A DNA stretch of 64,000 bases, from the NCBI RefSeq assembly GCF_010093125.1, contig NZ_NMZQ01000014.1, forward strand, positions 1-64,000. The letters run 5' to 3'. The notes below the pieces were generated by a model, which was not told where the DNA came from, made no database searches, and was given only the letters and a program-made list of their open reading frames with translations. The stretch comes from Veillonella sp. R32. GTDB taxonomy: Bacteria > Bacillota > Negativicutes > Veillonellales > Veillonellaceae. Each line of letters starts with the position of its first letter. Position 1 is the first letter of the stretch. Below, piece after piece: positions 43,469-55,473 of this stretch. The position numbers and the translations under genes were made by a program.

Positions 43469-45322
43469 TTAATGGGCTGTCCTCTGCGGAGCGCCTCTTT
43501 CAATAGTAGCACGCTTTTCCTCTTTCGACAAACGGAAAAACTCAAAAACAGCCTCTGCCGTTTTTTGATTCATACCTGGCACCCTAACTAACTCCTCAAC
43601 AGAAGCAGCCTTTATCCCTTCTAAATTACCAAAGGCCTGCCATAAAGCTTTACGCCGCTTAGGTCCAATTCCTTCAATATGATCTAAAATAGACTCTAAA
43701 TTACGTTTCCCCCGCAATTTACGGTGATACGTAATGGCAAAGCGATGAGCTTCATCACGAATTTGCTGTAATAATTGAAGTTCTGGAGAATGATGGGATA
43801 ATATAATACTCTCCGACTGCCCTTCTACAAATACTTCTTCAATGCGCTTAGCTAAGGAAATAACAGGCACATCCGTTACCCCTACAGCACGAATCAACGG
43901 TAAGGCTGCGTTCAACTGCCCTTTACCGCCATCTATAATAATCAAATCAGGCATAGGCCAATCCGTCTCATTACCATAACGACGTTCCATAATTTCGGCC
44001 ATAGATTTAAAATCATCAGGCTTGCCTTGCACTGTTTTTAATTTAAAACGACGATATTCTTTTTTCGCAGGCTTACCATCTTCAAAGACAACCATAGAAG
44101 CCACTGTTTCACTACCTTGCGTATGAGAAATATCAAAACATTCCATCCGCTCAGGTAAACGCGGTAAATCCAATACTTCTGCTAACTTCTTAACAGCACC
44201 ACCACTTTTATCTAAATCGTATTGCCACTGTCGCCGTCGTTCGGCCAAGAAGTTTTGCGCATTTTCAGCAGCCATTTTTATTAAATCATATTTATAGCCT
44301 CGCTGTGGCACTGATACCTCTACCACTTGTCCCTTCATTTCAGAAAACCATGTGGCAAAAAGTTCCTGCTCTGGCGTTTCATAAGGAAGTAACACTTCTT
44401 TCGGCACAAAGGAAGCACCACTATAGTACTGCTTAACAAAGTCAGTCATAATAGTAACTTCATCATCCCCTTCATTCTTAATGAAGAAGTTTTCCCGCCC
44501 TAATAAACGGCCTTGGCGAATAAAGAAAACTTGTACACAAGCCATAAGGCCTTCTATAGCAAGGCCCACTACATCAATATCACCGCGCTGAGTCACCATA
44601 CGCTGTTTTTCCCGCAGCTTATCTAACGCTTGCAATTGATCGCGTAATTGAGCTGCCTTTTCAAAGTTTAATTCTTCCGCAGCCATTTCCATTTGTTCCT
44701 TTAATTGATTTAATAACGGAATTGGCTTACCTTCTAATACCTGTACAATCTGCTCAATATACGTACCATATTTTTCAGGACTTACCAAACCTTGGCAAGG
44801 TGCTTCACAATAGCCCATATGATATTGCAAACAAGGACGTGGCACCTTCATATTCTGACAAGTGCGTAAAGGAAAATGACGACGAAATAATTTCAAGGTC
44901 TGATGCACCGCCGTCACATCCGTAAAGGGCCCAAAATATTTGGCCCCATCCCGCACCATCCGGCGCACCATAAGCACTCGCGGATACTCCTCTTGTACCG
45001 TTACTTTCACATAGGGATAGGTCTTATCATCGCGAAGCATAATATTATATTTGGGATGATGTTCCTTAATCAGTGTATTTTCAAGAATAAGCGCTTCCAT
45101 TTCTGTCTTGGTTTGAATAACCTCCACATCCACAGCACGCCGCATCATAGCTGTCACTTTGGGTGCTCGATTGCTATCTTGCCGCACATAGGAGCGCACG
45201 CGATTGCGCAAATTAATCGCTTTACCTACATAAATAATACGCTTATATTGATCACGCCATAAATAAACACCTGGTGTCGTAGGTAAATGACTAATCTTCT
45301 CTAATACATCCTCTGTAACCAT
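43469..45322 (-). CDS. uvrC: Excinuclease ABC subunit C
   Basis: Makes both cuts during nucleotide excision repair. The 617-aa protein has the GIY-YIG domain at its start (TTPGVYLW then IIYVGKAINLRNRV), a UVR helix pair near residue 205 (LNFEKAAQLRDQLQAL), an RNase-H-like domain with FDISHTQGSETVASMV and IDGGKGQLNAA, and C-terminal helix-hairpin-helix motifs (IEGIGPKRRKAL; VRVPGMNQKTAEAVF). Its ATG overlaps the uvrA stop by one base (TAATG). Confidence 0.97.
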   Translation of the reverse strand: MVTEDVLEKISHLPTTPGVYLWRDQYKRIIYVGKAINLRNRVRSYVRQDSNRAPKVTAMMRRAVDVEVIQTKTEMEALILENTLIKEHHPKYNIMLRDDKTYPYVKVTVQEEYPRVLMVRRMVRDGAKYFGPFTDVTAVHQTLKLFRRHFPLRTCQNMKVPRPCLQYHMGYCEAPCQGLVSPEKYGTYIEQIVQVLEGKPIPLLNQLKEQMEMAAEELNFEKAAQLRDQLQALDKLREKQRMVTQRGDIDVVGLAIEGLMACVQVFFIRQGRLLGRENFFIKNEGDDEVTIMTDFVKQYYSGASFVPKEVLLPYETPEQELFATWFSEMKGQVVEVSVPQRGYKYDLIKMAAENAQNFLAERRRQWQYDLDKSGGAVKKLAEVLDLPRLPERMECFDISHTQGSETVASMVVFEDGKPAKKEYRRFKLKTVQGKPDDFKSMAEIMERRYGNETDWPMPDLIIIDGGKGQLNAALPLIRAVGVTDVPVISLAKRIEEVFVEGQSESIILSHHSPELQLLQQIRDEAHRFAITYHRKLRGKRNLESILDHIEGIGPKRRKALWQAFGNLEGIKAASVEELVRVPGMNQKTAEAVFEFFRLSKEEKRATIERGAPQRTAH

Positions 45323-48189
45323 TAGTTACCTGCCTTCACCGCCGCTTTAGCAGCAGCCATAAATTTCTTAGTCTTCGCTAGTACAGGGGCTAAAAATTTA
45401 CCCGTATAACTAGCGTCCACTTTACAAATCTGCTCTGGTGTACCCGTACCTACGATAGTACCCCCACGGACGCCGCCTTCAGGGCCTAAATCGATAATAT
45501 GGTCCGCTGTTTTAATTACATCTAAATTATGTTCAATCACAACGACCGTATCACCACCATCTACTAACTTTTGTAACACGTCTAGCAGTTTACGAATATC
45601 CTCTGCATGGAGGCCTGTAGTCGGTTCATCCAAAATATATAGCGTTTTACCTGTACTACGCCGTGCTAATTCAGTAGCTAATTTAACACGTTGTGCTTCC
45701 CCGCCAGATAGCGTAGTCGCTGGTTGACCTAAACGGATATAACCTAGCCCCACCTCTTGGAGGGTTACTAATTTGCGATGAATTTTAGGAATGGCTTTAA
45801 AAAATTCGACTGCTTCATCGACTACCATATCAAGCACTTCCGCAATCGTCTTCCCCTTATATTTTACTTCCAAGGTTTCACGATTATAGCGGGCCCCTTT
45901 ACAAACTTCACAAGGCACGTATACATCTGGTAAAAAATGCATTTCAATTTTAATAATACCATCGCCACGACAAGCTTCACAGCGACCACCACGGACATTA
46001 AAACTGAAACGACCTTGCTTATAGCCACGCATTTTGGCTTCTGGTGTTTGGCTATATAATTCGCGAATCGAATCAAACACACCTGTATAAGTGGCCGGAT
46101 TCGATCGTGGCGTACGACCAATAGGGCTTTGGTCAATATTAATAATCTTGTCGATATGTTCTGTACCACGAATTTCCTTATGGGCCCCTACTTTATGATA
46201 GGAACGATATAGATGATTAGCCAGCCCCTTATATAAAATTTCATTAATTAAGGTAGATTTACCGGACCCACTAACGCCGGTGACTACATTAAACACGCCT
46301 AGAGGGAATTTCACGTTAATATTTTTTAAATTGTTTTCAGAAGCCCCACGAATTTCTAAGAAATTACCATTCGACTTACGTCGCTTTTCAGGTAACGCAA
46401 TAAACTTACGACCACTTAAATACTGTCCCGTAATGGAATGCTCATTAGCCATAACTTCTTCGGCCGTACCTTGCGCTATAATCTGCCCCCCATGTTCACC
46501 AGCGCCAGGACCAATGTCCACTAAATAATCCGACGCTAGCATGGTGTCTTCATCATGTTCAACGACTAACAAAGTATTGCCCAAATCACGCAACCCTTTA
46601 AGGGTAGCAATGAGGCGATCATTATCCCGCTGATGTAAACCAATCGACGGTTCATCAAGGATATACAAAACGCCCACTAAGCCAGAGCCAATCTGAGTGG
46701 CTAAGCGAATACGCTGTGCTTCCCCACCCGATAAAGTGCCTGCATTGCGACTCATGGTTAAATAATCTAAGCCCACATTATTGAGAAACATTAAACGAGC
46801 ATTGATTTCTTTCAAAATCTGATTGCCAATGAATTGTTCTCGGTCAGTTAAAGGCACCGTATGGAAAAACTCCACTGCTTCGCTAATCGTCATTTCTGTC
46901 ACTTCGTGAATATTCTTCGGCCCTACCCGAACAGCTAGTGCTTCTGGTTTTAATCGAGCACCGCCACAGGTTTTACAAGGTTTAATGGACATAAATTCTT
47001 CAAAAGCTTCCCGCTGTGTATCATTCAAGGCTTCACTATGACGGCGTTTTACCATAGGCAAAATACCTTCGTACTCCGTATGGAATGTCTTTACTTCCCC
47101 ACGCATATTTTCATAGTCGAAAGTTACCTTATCCGTACTACCATTCATAACTAAATCTTGTACCTTTTTAGGCAATTCATTAAAAGTAGCATTCAAATCA
47201 TAGCCATGAGCGACTAATAAGCCTTCTAGTTGGCGCATAAACCATGCATTAGGATTAGAACTTAAAGGCACTACCGCCCCATCAGCAAAGGATATATTAC
47301 CATCGGGAATAACACGGTCTTCATCCACTTCCATGGTACTACCAATACCCGAGCAAGCCGGACACGCACCAAAAGGACTATTGAAGGAAAACATCCGAGG
47401 CTCAATAGCTGGTAATGAAATGTGGCAATCAGGGCAGGCAAAATGTTGACTGTACATATGTGTCCGACCGTCTACTTCTTGCACTACTACTAAACCTTCC
47501 CCCCACTTAGCCGCCGTTTCCATAGAATCAGCTAAGCGACTTTCAATGCCTTCTTTTACCACTAAACGATCGATGACAATTTCTAAATCATGTTTTTTTG
47601 TCTTCGCTAACTGAATATCTTCATCTAAAGTACGAATCTCACCATCAATTTGAACTCGCGTAAACCCTTCTTTACGCAATCGTTCTAATAATTGTTTATG
47701 TTCCCCCTTCTTACCACGCAATAAAGGAGCCATAACTAAAATTTTAGTCCGTTCTGGCAACATCATTACATCATCCGTCATTTGTTCTATGGATTGCTGT
47801 GAAATGGGCTTGCCACATTCGGGACAATACGCGCGACCTACGCGGGCAAACAATAGGCGCAAATAATCATAAATCTCAGTCACTGTCCCCACGGTGGAAC
47901 GAGGGTTGCGACTTGTCGTCTTCTGATCAATCGAAATAGCCGGTGATAAACCTTCAATATAATCTACATCTGGTTTATCCATTTGCCCTAAAAATTGGCG
48001 CGCATAAGCGGACAACGACTCCACATAGCGACGTTGCCCTTCTGCATATATCGTATCAAAGGCTAAAGACGATTTGCCGGAGCCACTTAACCCTGTAATA
48101 ACAATAAATTTATCTCTTGGCAAGGCCACATCAATATTTTTTAAATTATGTTGCCTTGCTCCTTTTACTATAATTTCTTCTTTCACCAT
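45322..48189 (-). CDS. uvrA: Excinuclease ABC subunit A
   Basis: Damage-sensing ATPase of nucleotide excision repair. Two ABC ATPase sites ([29 protein letters not shown]) and zinc modules ([16 protein letters not shown] with [16 protein letters not shown]) are all present. The frame is open to 48210, but AGGAGG lies within that extension; ATG 48189 is only 2 bases from it and GTG 48186 is 5 bases away, so the true start is one of these two. uvrB, uvrA and uvrC follow each other directly on one transcript. Confidence 0.97.
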   Translation of the reverse strand: MVKEEIIVKGARQHNLKNIDVALPRDKFIVITGLSGSGKSSLAFDTIYAEGQRRYVESLSAYARQFLGQMDKPDVDYIEGLSPAISIDQKTTSRNPRSTVGTVTEIYDYLRLLFARVGRAYCPECGKPISQQSIEQMTDDVMMLPERTKILVMAPLLRGKKGEHKQLLERLRKEGFTRVQIDGEIRTLDEDIQLAKTKKHDLEIVIDRLVVKEGIESRLADSMETAAKWGEGLVVVQEVDGRTHMYSQHFACPDCHISLPAIEPRMFSFNSPFGACPACSGIGSTMEVDEDRVIPDGNISFADGAVVPLSSNPNAWFMRQLEGLLVAHGYDLNATFNELPKKVQDLVMNGSTDKVTFDYENMRGEVKTFHTEYEGILPMVKRRHSEALNDTQREAFEEFMSIKPCKTCGGARLKPEALAVRVGPKNIHEVTEMTISEAVEFFHTVPLTDREQFIGNQILKEINARLMFLNNVGLDYLTMSRNAGTLSGGEAQRIRLATQIGSGLVGVLYILDEPSIGLHQRDNDRLIATLKGLRDLGNTLLVVEHDEDTMLASDYLVDIGPGAGEHGGQIIAQGTAEEVMANEHSITGQYLSGRKFIALPEKRRKSNGNFLEIRGASENNLKNINVKFPLGVFNVVTGVSGSGKSTLINEILYKGLANHLYRSYHKVGAHKEIRGTEHIDKIINIDQSPIGRTPRSNPATYTGVFDSIRELYSQTPEAKMRGYKQGRFSFNVRGGRCEACRGDGIIKIEMHFLPDVYVPCEVCKGARYNRETLEVKYKGKTIAEVLDMVVDEAVEFFKAIPKIHRKLVTLQEVGLGYIRLGQPATTLSGGEAQRVKLATELARRSTGKTLYILDEPTTGLHAEDIRKLLDVLQKLVDGGDTVVVIEHNLDVIKTADHIIDLGPEGGVRGGTIVGTGTPEQICKVDASYTGKFLAPVLAKTKKFMAAAKAAVKAGN

Positions 48190-48216
48190 AACCTCCTGGC
48201 TAAAGAACATTTAGTA

Positions 48217-50487
48217 TTAACGACGACGTTTCGGCTTCGTTTCATGAGCATCTTGCAAATCAGACAATTGCTGACGCAATATACCTAACTTATCACGAAG
48301 TTCGGCGGCTTTTTCAAATTCTAACTGCTTTGCAGCCGCTTTCATAAGTCGCGTCGTTGTTTCTATGTCATTAAATATATCTTCTACCGTAATAGCTGGC
48401 GCTACTGTCTTAGACGTAGTATCACCATAGGTAGCGGTGCCTTCAGCCACTGCTTGCAAGGAATTCTTACGCTTACCAGCACGACCAACATTACCAGACT
48501 TATCAGCTGAACTGGCGGTATGCTCAGTTTTGCTCGCTCGTTGCCTCTGCTTAGGAACGTTAGCATCGGTAGCGCCTTGCTGTCTTGACTTACTCTTAGC
48601 ACCCCGCTTACTACCTGTAGTAGAACCAGAACTGTCTACCTCTTCTTCCAACTTCGTCAATTCAATTAATTCTTTAACTTCTTTACGAATGGACTTCGGC
48701 GTAATATTATGAGCCTTATTATAGGCTTGCTGTACTTCACGCCGCCGCTCTGTTTCACTAATAGCCCGCTCCATAGAACCAGTGATGCGATCGGCATACA
48801 TAATAACACGCCCATGTTCATTACGAGCAGCACGACCAATGGTCTGAATCAAAGAGGTATCACTGCGTAAAAAACCTTCCTTGTCGGCATCTAAAATAGC
48901 CACTAACGATACTTCTGGCATATCAAGGCCTTCACGCAATAAATTAATTCCTACCAACACGTCAAAAACACCAGCCCGCAAATCACGAATGATGTCAGCC
49001 CGTTCAATAGTAGCAATATCTGAATGTAAATATCGAACGCGAACCCCTACTTCTTTAAGGAATTCCGTTAAGTCCTCCGCCATTTTTTTAGTTAATGTCG
49101 TAACTAGAACGCGTTCATTCTTAGCTGTGCGCTGTTTAATTTCCCCTAATAAATCATCCATTTGACCGCGAATAGGTCGTACTTCAATAACTGGATCTAG
49201 CAATCCTGTAGGGCGAATAATCTGCTCAGCTACATTTGTTTGTACTTCCATTTCATAAGTTCCTGGCGTAGCGGATACATACACAATCTGATTAATGCGC
49301 TCTTGAAACTCTTCAAATTTCAAAGGACGATTATCTAGTGCTGAAGGTAAACGGAACCCGTATTCTATCAAGTTTTCCTTGCGCGCTCTATCCCCGTTGT
49401 ACATAGCACGTACCTGAGGCATAGTCACATGAGATTCATCAATAAGAATTAAAAAATCATCAGGAAAATAATCAATCAAAGTAAAAGGCGCTTCCCCCGG
49501 TTTACGATTAGAAAGCAAACGGGAGTAATTTTCAATGCCTGAACAATAGCTCATTTCTTGCATCATTTCAATATCATACCGAGTACGCTGTTCCAATCGC
49601 TGCGCTTCTAACAGGCGATCTTTAGATTTTAACAATTTTAATTGTTCATCTAATTCTGCTTCAATACGCTCTATAGCCACTTGTAACTTTTCACGAGTCG
49701 TTACATAATGCGAAGCTGGATAAATGGCTACATGCTTGCGGTCCACAATTACTTCGCCAGTCAATGCATCCACTTCAGCTAAACGGTCAATTTCATCACC
49801 GAATAGTTCTATACGCACCACCCGTTCACTATAGGCAGCAGGAAATACTTCAATCGTATCACCATGAACGCGGAACGTCCCGCGCGTAAAGTTTAAATCA
49901 TTACGTGTATATTGAATATCTACTAATTTTTTTAAAATATCCTCGCGACTTTTCTCTTGACCTAAGCGCAGAGAAACCACTAAATCGCTATAATCTTCTG
50001 GATCCCCTAAGCCATAAATACAACTTACAGATGCTACAATAATAACATCACGTCGCTCAAATAAACTCATCGTCGCAGAATGTCGCAGTTTATCAATTTC
50101 ATCATTAATAGACGCATCTTTTTCAATATATGTATCCGTAGAAGCAATGTACGCTTCAGGTTGGTAAAAATCATAATAAGACACAAAATATTCTACCGCA
50201 TTATTTGGAAAAAAACTTTTAAACTCACTAGCTAGCTGAGCCGCTAGCGTCTTATTATGAGCAATAACCAACGTAGGCTTTTGTACCCCTTCAATAAGTT
50301 TAGCCATTGTATAGGTTTTACCAGTGCCAGTGGCGCCTAATAAAACTTGCGCCCAATCGCCCTGTTCAACGCCTTGCACTAAGGAGGCAATCGCCGCTGG
50401 CTGATCCCCCATAGGCTCAAACGGAGCTTCTACTTTAAACGGATTCATAGGTCCTTCGTAATTACGATGAATACTTGGATGTGCCAT
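48217..50487 (-). CDS. uvrB: Excinuclease ABC subunit B, with an enlarged linker before the UVR domain
   Basis: Helicase-like damage verifier of nucleotide excision repair. The protein has Walker [15 protein letters not shown], the beta-hairpin [17 protein letters not shown], helicase domain 2 with QTIGRAARN and the C-terminal UVR helix pair ([14 protein letters not shown]) that binds UvrC. At 756 aa it is longer than the usual ~660-680 because residues ~617-698 are a low-complexity stretch rich in S, T, G, A, K and R. The ATG begins one base after the upstream stop, with AAGG 8 bases away. Confidence 0.97.
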   Translation of the reverse strand: MAHPSIHRNYEGPMNPFKVEAPFEPMGDQPAAIASLVQGVEQGDWAQVLLGATGTGKTYTMAKLIEGVQKPTLVIAHNKTLAAQLASEFKSFFPNNAVEYFVSYYDFYQPEAYIASTDTYIEKDASINDEIDKLRHSATMSLFERRDVIIVASVSCIYGLGDPEDYSDLVVSLRLGQEKSREDILKKLVDIQYTRNDLNFTRGTFRVHGDTIEVFPAAYSERVVRIELFGDEIDRLAEVDALTGEVIVDRKHVAIYPASHYVTTREKLQVAIERIEAELDEQLKLLKSKDRLLEAQRLEQRTRYDIEMMQEMSYCSGIENYSRLLSNRKPGEAPFTLIDYFPDDFLILIDESHVTMPQVRAMYNGDRARKENLIEYGFRLPSALDNRPLKFEEFQERINQIVYVSATPGTYEMEVQTNVAEQIIRPTGLLDPVIEVRPIRGQMDDLLGEIKQRTAKNERVLVTTLTKKMAEDLTEFLKEVGVRVRYLHSDIATIERADIIRDLRAGVFDVLVGINLLREGLDMPEVSLVAILDADKEGFLRSDTSLIQTIGRAARNEHGRVIMYADRITGSMERAISETERRREVQQAYNKAHNITPKSIRKEVKELIELTKLEEEVDSSGSTTGSKRGAKSKSRQQGATDANVPKQRQRASKTEHTASSADKSGNVGRAGKRKNSLQAVAEGTATYGDTTSKTVAPAITVEDIFNDIETTTRLMKAAAKQLEFEKAAELRDKLGILRQQLSDLQDAHETKPKRRR

Positions 50488-50488
50488 A

Positions 50489-50935
50489 TTATTTACCTTC
50501 TTCAGCCATCAAGCGATTCGCTTCGGCAGCGGCTTGCGCTGCTTCTTCTTCGCGAACGCGCTCAATGTGTTGCTGTAATACTTTACGTTCTTCTTCATTG
50601 AGTTCCGTACGCTGACTTTCTTCTACCTGCTTTGGCGTATCCGCCCCTTCCAGTACTTCAATGAGCAAGGCCACCACTCGTTTATCAAGCCCTACTTTAG
50701 ATGCTACATCACTAGCAAATGCCCATTCCTCTGCTGAAAAATTATCAATACGTTCATTCAATTCCGCCCAATTGGCCAACATAAGGCGCGTTACAGGGCG
50801 ATACATTTCATTACCTACATAGGCTAATAAATCTCCTAAGGTCTCAATAGCTTCTGCAGGGGCACCATATTTATTAGCACGGTTCTCCGCCTTAGCATAA
50901 GCTACTAATTCCTCACGACTCATCTCATTTTTCAT
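50489..50935 (-). CDS. Unknown 148-aa helical protein between ftsY and uvrB
   Basis: I do not recognise this protein. It is acidic and predicted to be all helical, with no signal peptide or membrane span. A globular part (about residues 5-95, with [18 protein letters not shown]) is followed by a highly charged coiled-coil tail rich in E, Q, R and A. It overlaps ftsY by 11 bases and ends one base before uvrB, so it is almost certainly translated from the same message. YlxM, found after ftsY in other Firmicutes, is a different protein; I see no similarity. Confidence 0.75.
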   Translation of the reverse strand: MKNEMSREELVAYAKAENRANKYGAPAEAIETLGDLLAYVGNEMYRPVTRLMLANWAELNERIDNFSAEEWAFASDVASKVGLDKRVVALLIEVLEGADTPKQVEESQRTELNEEERKVLQQHIERVREEEAAQAAAEANRLMAEEGK

Positions 50936-51872
50936 CAGTACTCATTCCTTTATCAAACAATGCATTGGCAAATTCCTTCGCATTAAATGGTTGTAAATCA
51001 TCAATCTTTTCACCAATACCAATCCAGCGAACAGGAACCCCCAATTCTTCTTTAATGGAAATAACCACGCCCCCCTTAGCGGTGCCATCCAATTTAGTAA
51101 CAATAATCCCTGTAATCGGTACAGCTTGACCAAACAATTTAGCTTGACTCACTGCATTTTGACCGGTAGTACCATCTAAAATTAACAAAGTCTGGTGCGG
51201 TGCTCCTGGGACCTGACGATCCGCCACACGACCAATTTTTTTCAATTCTTCCATCAAATTAGTCTTCGTATGCAAACGCCCAGCGGTATCAATAATCACA
51301 ATATCCGCATTGCGTGCTTTAGCAGAAGCTAAGGCATCAAACACCACAGCGGCTGGATCCGCTCCTTCTTGGTGCTTAATAATTGGCACATCAGCTCGTT
51401 CCGCCCAAATTGTCAACTGTTCCGAAGCAGCAGCACGGAACGTATCAGCCGCTGCTAACACCACTTTTTTACCAGCTTCCTTATAATAATGAGCTAATTT
51501 AGCAATAGTCGTCGTTTTGCCTACACCATTCACGCCGACTACTAAAATGACTTCTGGCGAATGCATTTCTAAGGTTTCTTCTTGATCTTCCAAAATCTTA
51601 GTCACATATTCTTCAATATAGCCCATTACTTCATTGGTATGGTTGATTTTCCCTTCTGTAACGCCACGACGAATCTCTTTCATCAATAATTCTGTCGTTT
51701 TGCTACCTAAGTCAGCTGTAATCATAGCCACTTCTAAATCATCAAGAAAGTCATCATCAATTTTTGCATACCCAATGACTACTGTTTCAATGGCTTCTGT
51801 AAATTTTTTCTTTGTATTTTCTAAGGCATTACTAATGCCTAACATTTGCTTAGTACGATTCCAAAATCCCAT
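50925..51872 (-). CDS. ftsY: Signal recognition particle receptor FtsY
   Basis: SRP GTPase at the membrane that receives ribosomes carrying membrane proteins. The 315-aa protein is an NG domain with almost no acidic N-terminal extension: P-loop [42 protein letters not shown] and [10 protein letters not shown]. Its ATG overlaps the smc stop (TAATG), with GAGGAGG upstream. The order smc-ftsY is widely conserved in Firmicutes; ffh is not in the window. Confidence 0.97.
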   Translation of the reverse strand: MGFWNRTKQMLGISNALENTKKKFTEAIETVVIGYAKIDDDFLDDLEVAMITADLGSKTTELLMKEIRRGVTEGKINHTNEVMGYIEEYVTKILEDQEETLEMHSPEVILVVGVNGVGKTTTIAKLAHYYKEAGKKVVLAAADTFRAAASEQLTIWAERADVPIIKHQEGADPAAVVFDALASAKARNADIVIIDTAGRLHTKTNLMEELKKIGRVADRQVPGAPHQTLLILDGTTGQNAVSQAKLFGQAVPITGIIVTKLDGTAKGGVVISIKEELGVPVRWIGIGEKIDDLQPFNAKEFANALFDKGMSTDEK

Positions 51873-54800
51873 TACATATCCTCCTCAATATCATCAAAGG
51901 CTACTGTTAAGAGTCGTGAAACGCCTCGTTCTACCATGGTAACACCTTGCAATACCAACGCGGCTTCCATAGTCCGTTTACGATGAGATACTACGATAAA
52001 TTGCGTATCCGCCCCTAAACGTTGTAAATAACTGCCAAAGCGTTCTACATTAGCTTCATCTAAAGCAGCATCTACTTCGTCAAGCACACAGAATGGTGCT
52101 GGACGATAATCTAAGAAGGAAAAGAGCAACGCAATAACCGTCAGCGCCCGTTCACCACCTGATAAAAGGGTTAACTGTTGCCGCTTTTTCCCCGGTGGCT
52201 GAATATAAAAATCAATGCCACTAGTTAAAATATTATCTGCATCCGTTAAGACAATCTGAGCTGTGCCACCCCCAAAGAGTTGGCTAAATACAGCTTGGAA
52301 GCGGTCGCCTACAATCTCTAATACTTCGCTGAGCTGTGTAGACATAGCTTTGTCAATTTCTGCAATCACTGACTGAAGTTGTTGTTTCGCTAACTCCAAA
52401 TCCGATCTCTGTTCTTCATAGAAACTTTGCTTTTTAAGAGCTTCTTCATATTCGCTTACCGCCTCTGGATTAATAGGTCCTAAGGCTTCCAATTGACTTT
52501 GTAATTGTCCCTGCGCTAAGCGCCAATCAGCGACAGCCCCATCAAGTTGAATACCTTGTGCCTCCTCTTTGGTGAAGCCTAACTCTTCTAACTTCGCCAA
52601 CGCTTGGGTACTATTCATTTCATATTTAGCCAATTGTCCTTCCATCTGTAATAAACGCTGTTGAATTCGTTTTTGGCGTGTATCTAATTCCTTACGGCGT
52701 TCACTTAACGCTTCTAAATTCTGCTTCTGTGAACTATGTAATTCATAGAGATCTTGCCGCTCTGTTTGCAATGCTTGGGCTCTACTAGCTTGACCGCTAT
52801 AAGCCTCCGTCAAACTCTGTAGTTGCTGTGGCAATGTTATCTCTATCAATTCTAGCTGTCGAGTTAATTGCTCTTGCAAAGGCTCCATTTTAGCAGTATT
52901 AGCCGTAATGGCCGCTTGCCATTCAGCAATTTGCGTTTGACGATACGCCTGTTGTTGGCGACTTTGTTCATAGGCAAAACGAGCTTCACTCCAGGCCGTA
53001 TTGGCCATTTCTTGAGCCTGTTGTGCCTCTTCTAGTTGGCTTAACGTAACCGCCCCAGCACCTGCAGCATCCAATTGACTTTGAAGGGCCCGTAACTGTG
53101 ATTCCCCTTGAGCCAACTGTTCCTGTAAGGTTTGTTGCGCTTTTTCTAATGAACTCACTTTCGCTGTATTTTCAGCTACTAACCGTTCCTTCCGTTGCTT
53201 GCGCTCACTCAACGTCTGACAAAGTGTCTGCGCTGTGAGCAATAAGGTATGAAGTTCATCCCAACTATCTTTTTCAGCGTCTATAGTCGCTACTAATGCA
53301 TCCATAGCTTGCTCTTCACGTTGTAAACTAGCTTGATCAGCCGTAAGTTTCGCTTGTAACTGAACTCGCTGTGCTTCTAACGTGCTAAGCTCTTCTTTAC
53401 GAGCCATTACGGATGCTTTGCGTCGTTTGGCTACCCCACCAGCCAAGGAGCCACCAGGTTGAAACTGTTCGCCCCCTAAAGTAACGATGCGAAGTTGTTG
53501 CTTGTATTGCTTCTGCAATTCAATAGCCCGTTCCATTGTATCTACTATTAATGTGCGTCCTAATAAATAAGTAAATACACCACGATACCTTTCATCAAAA
53601 GCAATACAATCTACAGCCCTACCTAATACGCCTGGTTCTTGTAAGGCTGGGGTCTGCAAGGCTTGCCCTTTAACCGTTTCTAAAGGTAAAAAGGTAACGC
53701 GACCACCTTGCGTGCGCTTTAGATAGGCAATACAATCTGCCGCAGCACGAGCCGTACTCGCTACTACATGATTAATACTACCACCTAAAGCAATATCTAA
53801 GGCTGTTACCAATTTAGGTTCCACCGTAAATAAATCACCAATGGCACCATGCAAATCACGTCGCCACGGTTCATTCGCCTGCAGAGCATTACGCGTGCCT
53901 TCCGCATACCCTTCATGTTGTTCGGTCCACTGAGCCAATACTTGCAAACGCCCTTCTACGCGTTGCTCTTCACGGCGATTAGCTTGCATAGCTTTTTCCA
54001 ATTGTTGCCGACTGCGGCGTAGCTCTTGCAAAGCTTGCTGTTGCTCTGCGCGCGTTGCTTCTTGCTTTGCTTTTTTTGCTACTAAGTCTTCTTGCTTAGC
54101 TAATGCTGTCTCTTCTTCCGTCGCTACGTCTACTACTTCTTGATGCAACGTAGACACCAAATTCTGAGCGGTACCTAATTCATCCGCCACCCGTTGTAAC
54201 TCAGACCGATATTTTTCAACTTGACCAACTAAAGCTAATTGCTCTTCATGACGACTGGCCGCTTCTTTTTGCACGGCCTGAAACGCCGCTTGTATAGTCT
54301 GCAATTCTGCTTTAGCCATTTCATACGCCGCTTCTTTAGCAGCTACTACCTCTGCTTGGGTTGCTATATCTGTTTCACTATCGGTAACAAGCTTTTGATG
54401 GACTAACACTTTCTGCCCATCCCCAGCTATAGTTGCTTCCATTTCATGTAAGCGATATTGTAATTCTTGTACTTCTTTAGTGGCCGACCGCAACTGTTCC
54501 TCTACGAGCTTCTTCTCCCCTTGTAACCGCTCTTCTTCACGTTGCGCTTGCGCTACCGCTTCTTCACAAGTGCGCAATGCCAACTGCTGTTCATCATTAT
54601 GTAATTTTAAACTTTGCTCGGACCCAGCTACTGTAGCTAACTCCGTTTCTATTTCAATATCTTCTTGTTCTAACGCAATCTTTTCATTTTCTTGTTTAGT
54701 AAACAGGCGGTCCGCTACTTTAAAATCATGGAAGGCTAATGCCCCATCATATAGACGTTTTGCTTGGCTCAAACGACCATGTTCTTCTGTCTTAGCCGCT

Positions 54801-55423
54801 TTCTCTTGTAAAGGACCGATTTGTTCCTCTAAATTAGCCATTAAGTCCGCTACGCGTTCCATGTTGCGATCCGTTTGACCCATGCGGCGTAAAGACTCTT
54901 CTTTGTTCATTTTGAAACGAGCAATTCCAGCCACTTCTTCAAAAATTAAGCGTCGCTCTTCAGGCTTACTATTTAAAATCGCATCTACACGATTCTGACC
55001 AATAATAGCCATAGAATCACGGCCCAATCCTGTATCAGCTAATAAAGCCTGTATATCCTTTAAACGACAAGCCTTTTTATTAATATAAAATTCGCTGTCC
55101 CCACTGCGATAAATACGACGTGTTAACGCCACTTCTGCCAAATCGGGATGTAAGCGCTTATCCCTATTATCAAACACTAAGGTTACTTCCGCCGTACTCA
55201 TGGGACGGCGTTTTTCTGTACCAGCGAAAATGATATCTTCTGCTTTTTGGCCACGTAATTGGCGCACATTTGATTCACCTAAGACCCAACGCATGGCATC
55301 GGTAATATTACTTTTACCACTCCCATTAGGACCTACAATGGCTGTCATGCCTGGTGAAAATTTTACAATTGTTTTATCAGCAAAGGACTTAAATCCCTTT
55401 AACTCTAATCGTAAGAGTTGCAT
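51872..55423 (-). CDS. smc: Chromosome segregation protein SMC
   Basis: Structural maintenance of chromosomes ATPase that organises and segregates the chromosome. The 1183-aa protein has an ABC half at each end: Walker A GPNGSGKSN (residues 31-39) and C-terminal TLLSGGERALTVIALLFSF with Walker B FCVLDEVDAALDEAN. Two long coiled-coil arms, rich in Q, A, L and E, flank a hinge around residues 510-670. ATG 55423 has AGGTGG upstream; the frame opens at 55453. ScpA and ScpB are not in the window. Confidence 0.97.
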   Translation of the reverse strand: MQLLRLELKGFKSFADKTIVKFSPGMTAIVGPNGSGKSNITDAMRWVLGESNVRQLRGQKAEDIIFAGTEKRRPMSTAEVTLVFDNRDKRLHPDLAEVALTRRIYRSGDSEFYINKKACRLKDIQALLADTGLGRDSMAIIGQNRVDAILNSKPEERRLIFEEVAGIARFKMNKEESLRRMGQTDRNMERVADLMANLEEQIGPLQEKAAKTEEHGRLSQAKRLYDGALAFHDFKVADRLFTKQENEKIALEQEDIEIETELATVAGSEQSLKLHNDEQQLALRTCEEAVAQAQREEERLQGEKKLVEEQLRSATKEVQELQYRLHEMEATIAGDGQKVLVHQKLVTDSETDIATQAEVVAAKEAAYEMAKAELQTIQAAFQAVQKEAASRHEEQLALVGQVEKYRSELQRVADELGTAQNLVSTLHQEVVDVATEEETALAKQEDLVAKKAKQEATRAEQQQALQELRRSRQQLEKAMQANRREEQRVEGRLQVLAQWTEQHEGYAEGTRNALQANEPWRRDLHGAIGDLFTVEPKLVTALDIALGGSINHVVASTARAAADCIAYLKRTQGGRVTFLPLETVKGQALQTPALQEPGVLGRAVDCIAFDERYRGVFTYLLGRTLIVDTMERAIELQKQYKQQLRIVTLGGEQFQPGGSLAGGVAKRRKASVMARKEELSTLEAQRVQLQAKLTADQASLQREEQAMDALVATIDAEKDSWDELHTLLLTAQTLCQTLSERKQRKERLVAENTAKVSSLEKAQQTLQEQLAQGESQLRALQSQLDAAGAGAVTLSQLEEAQQAQEMANTAWSEARFAYEQSRQQQAYRQTQIAEWQAAITANTAKMEPLQEQLTRQLELIEITLPQQLQSLTEAYSGQASRAQALQTERQDLYELHSSQKQNLEALSERRKELDTRQKRIQQRLLQMEGQLAKYEMNSTQALAKLEELGFTKEEAQGIQLDGAVADWRLAQGQLQSQLEALGPINPEAVSEYEEALKKQSFYEEQRSDLELAKQQLQSVIAEIDKAMSTQLSEVLEIVGDRFQAVFSQLFGGGTAQIVLTDADNILTSGIDFYIQPPGKKRQQLTLLSGGERALTVIALLFSFLDYRPAPFCVLDEVDAALDEANVERFGSYLQRLGADTQFIVVSHRKRTMEAALVLQGVTMVERGVSRLLTVAFDDIEEDM

Positions 55424-55473
55424 GCTAACCACCTTTCCGTGAACCAAAATCACTTGTAATAACGTACCTTTTA

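Noticed and set aside
52000-55200. Long plus-strand frames opposite smc (for example 54480-54878)
   Set aside because: They are shadows of the smc coding region: compositionally biased towards Cys and Ser, with no ribosome site or family features.
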